A DNA stretch of 53,221 nucleotides from NCBI GenBank assembly GCA_945607605.1, contig CALYZE010000009.1, positions 1 through 53,221 of the forward strand, given 5' to 3'. Origin of the DNA: an uncultured Bacteroides sp. Lineage in GTDB: Bacteria > Bacteroidota > Bacteroidia > Bacteroidales > Bacteroidaceae. The translations under genes and the position numbers were made by a program. Numbering within the stretch: position 1 is the first letter of the stretch; each line of letters opens with the position of its first letter. Below the pieces are notes generated by a model. It did no database searches. It had not been told where the DNA came from and was given only the letters and a program-made list of their open reading frames with translations. Shown here one piece after another: positions 53,217 to 53,221 of this stretch.

Positions 53217-53221
53217 GCATA

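Noticed and set aside
1..53221. Mobile elements, prophage or genomic island boundaries
   Set aside because: No transposase, integrase, conjugation or phage genes and no flanking direct repeats were found; the single tRNA is not followed by an integrase.

Overview
The window reads as a chromosome segment of a gut-type Bacteroidota bacterium, most likely Bacteroides or a close relative. The evidence is a SusC/SusD pair, several outer-membrane lipoproteins, TAnnTTTG -7 boxes (once with a well-spaced TTTG -33), weak Shine-Dalgarno sites, and a peptidoglycan-salvage cluster that resembles the one I recall from Tannerella forsythia. No transposase, integrase, phage gene or CRISPR array was seen. 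The gene content looks chromosomal and native.

Region 1 (115-2370) holds a secreted metallophosphoesterase and an unrecognised secreted protein. Region 2 (2531-24624) is the centrepiece: fourteen same-strand genes, most separated by 13-61 bp, running from a -7 box at 2490-2497 to a bidirectional terminator at 24631-24674. The order is NamZ-like exo-muramidase, sodium/solute symporter, secreted zinc amidase with an inserted domain, metallophosphoesterase with a beta-propeller, tandem GT2 glycosyltransferase, DUF4922 HIT/GalT-like enzyme, SpoIID-like protein without a signal peptide, AmpG-like permease, second NamZ-like protein, FAD/Fe-S D-lactate-type dehydrogenase, MurT-like membrane protein, MurK-like kinase, MurQ etherase, and a serine hydrolase-SGNH fusion. 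Read together it is a peptidoglycan salvage operon. Secreted enzymes strip peptides and sugars, three different permeases offer import routes, MurK and MurQ convert MurNAc to GlcNAc-6-P plus D-lactate, and the dehydrogenase is well placed to oxidise that D-lactate. The GT2, DUF4922, cytoplasmic SpoIID, phosphoesterase-propeller and hydrolase fusion have no established place in this pathway and are the most novel part of the window.

Region 3 (24693-26960, minus) holds an FKBP lipoprotein and glycyl-tRNA synthetase. A 618-bp divergent intergenic region with a nested perfect palindrome separates it from region 4 (27579-32458, plus): topoisomerase IV subunit A, a DUF3316-like protein, an S41 peptidase lipoprotein, and tRNA-Leu(UAG) with a clear promoter and terminator. 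A paralogue of the operon's phosphoesterase-propeller gene follows at 32532.

Region 5 (34419-40232, minus) has an outer-membrane beta-barrel protein, a MgtC/DUF4010 membrane protein, a CYTH enzyme, a 45-residue membrane protein and release factor 2. Region 6 has an M16 peptidase lipoprotein (plus), then on minus a GHL10-like lipoprotein, an AMP-forming acyl-CoA synthetase and a SusD/SusC pair. An M20 deacetylase (plus) follows, and the window ends in a cluster of short GCAG/CTGC hairpins.

All assignments come from reading motifs and layout by eye. No database search or structure prediction was run. Residue numbers were counted by hand and may be off by one or two.
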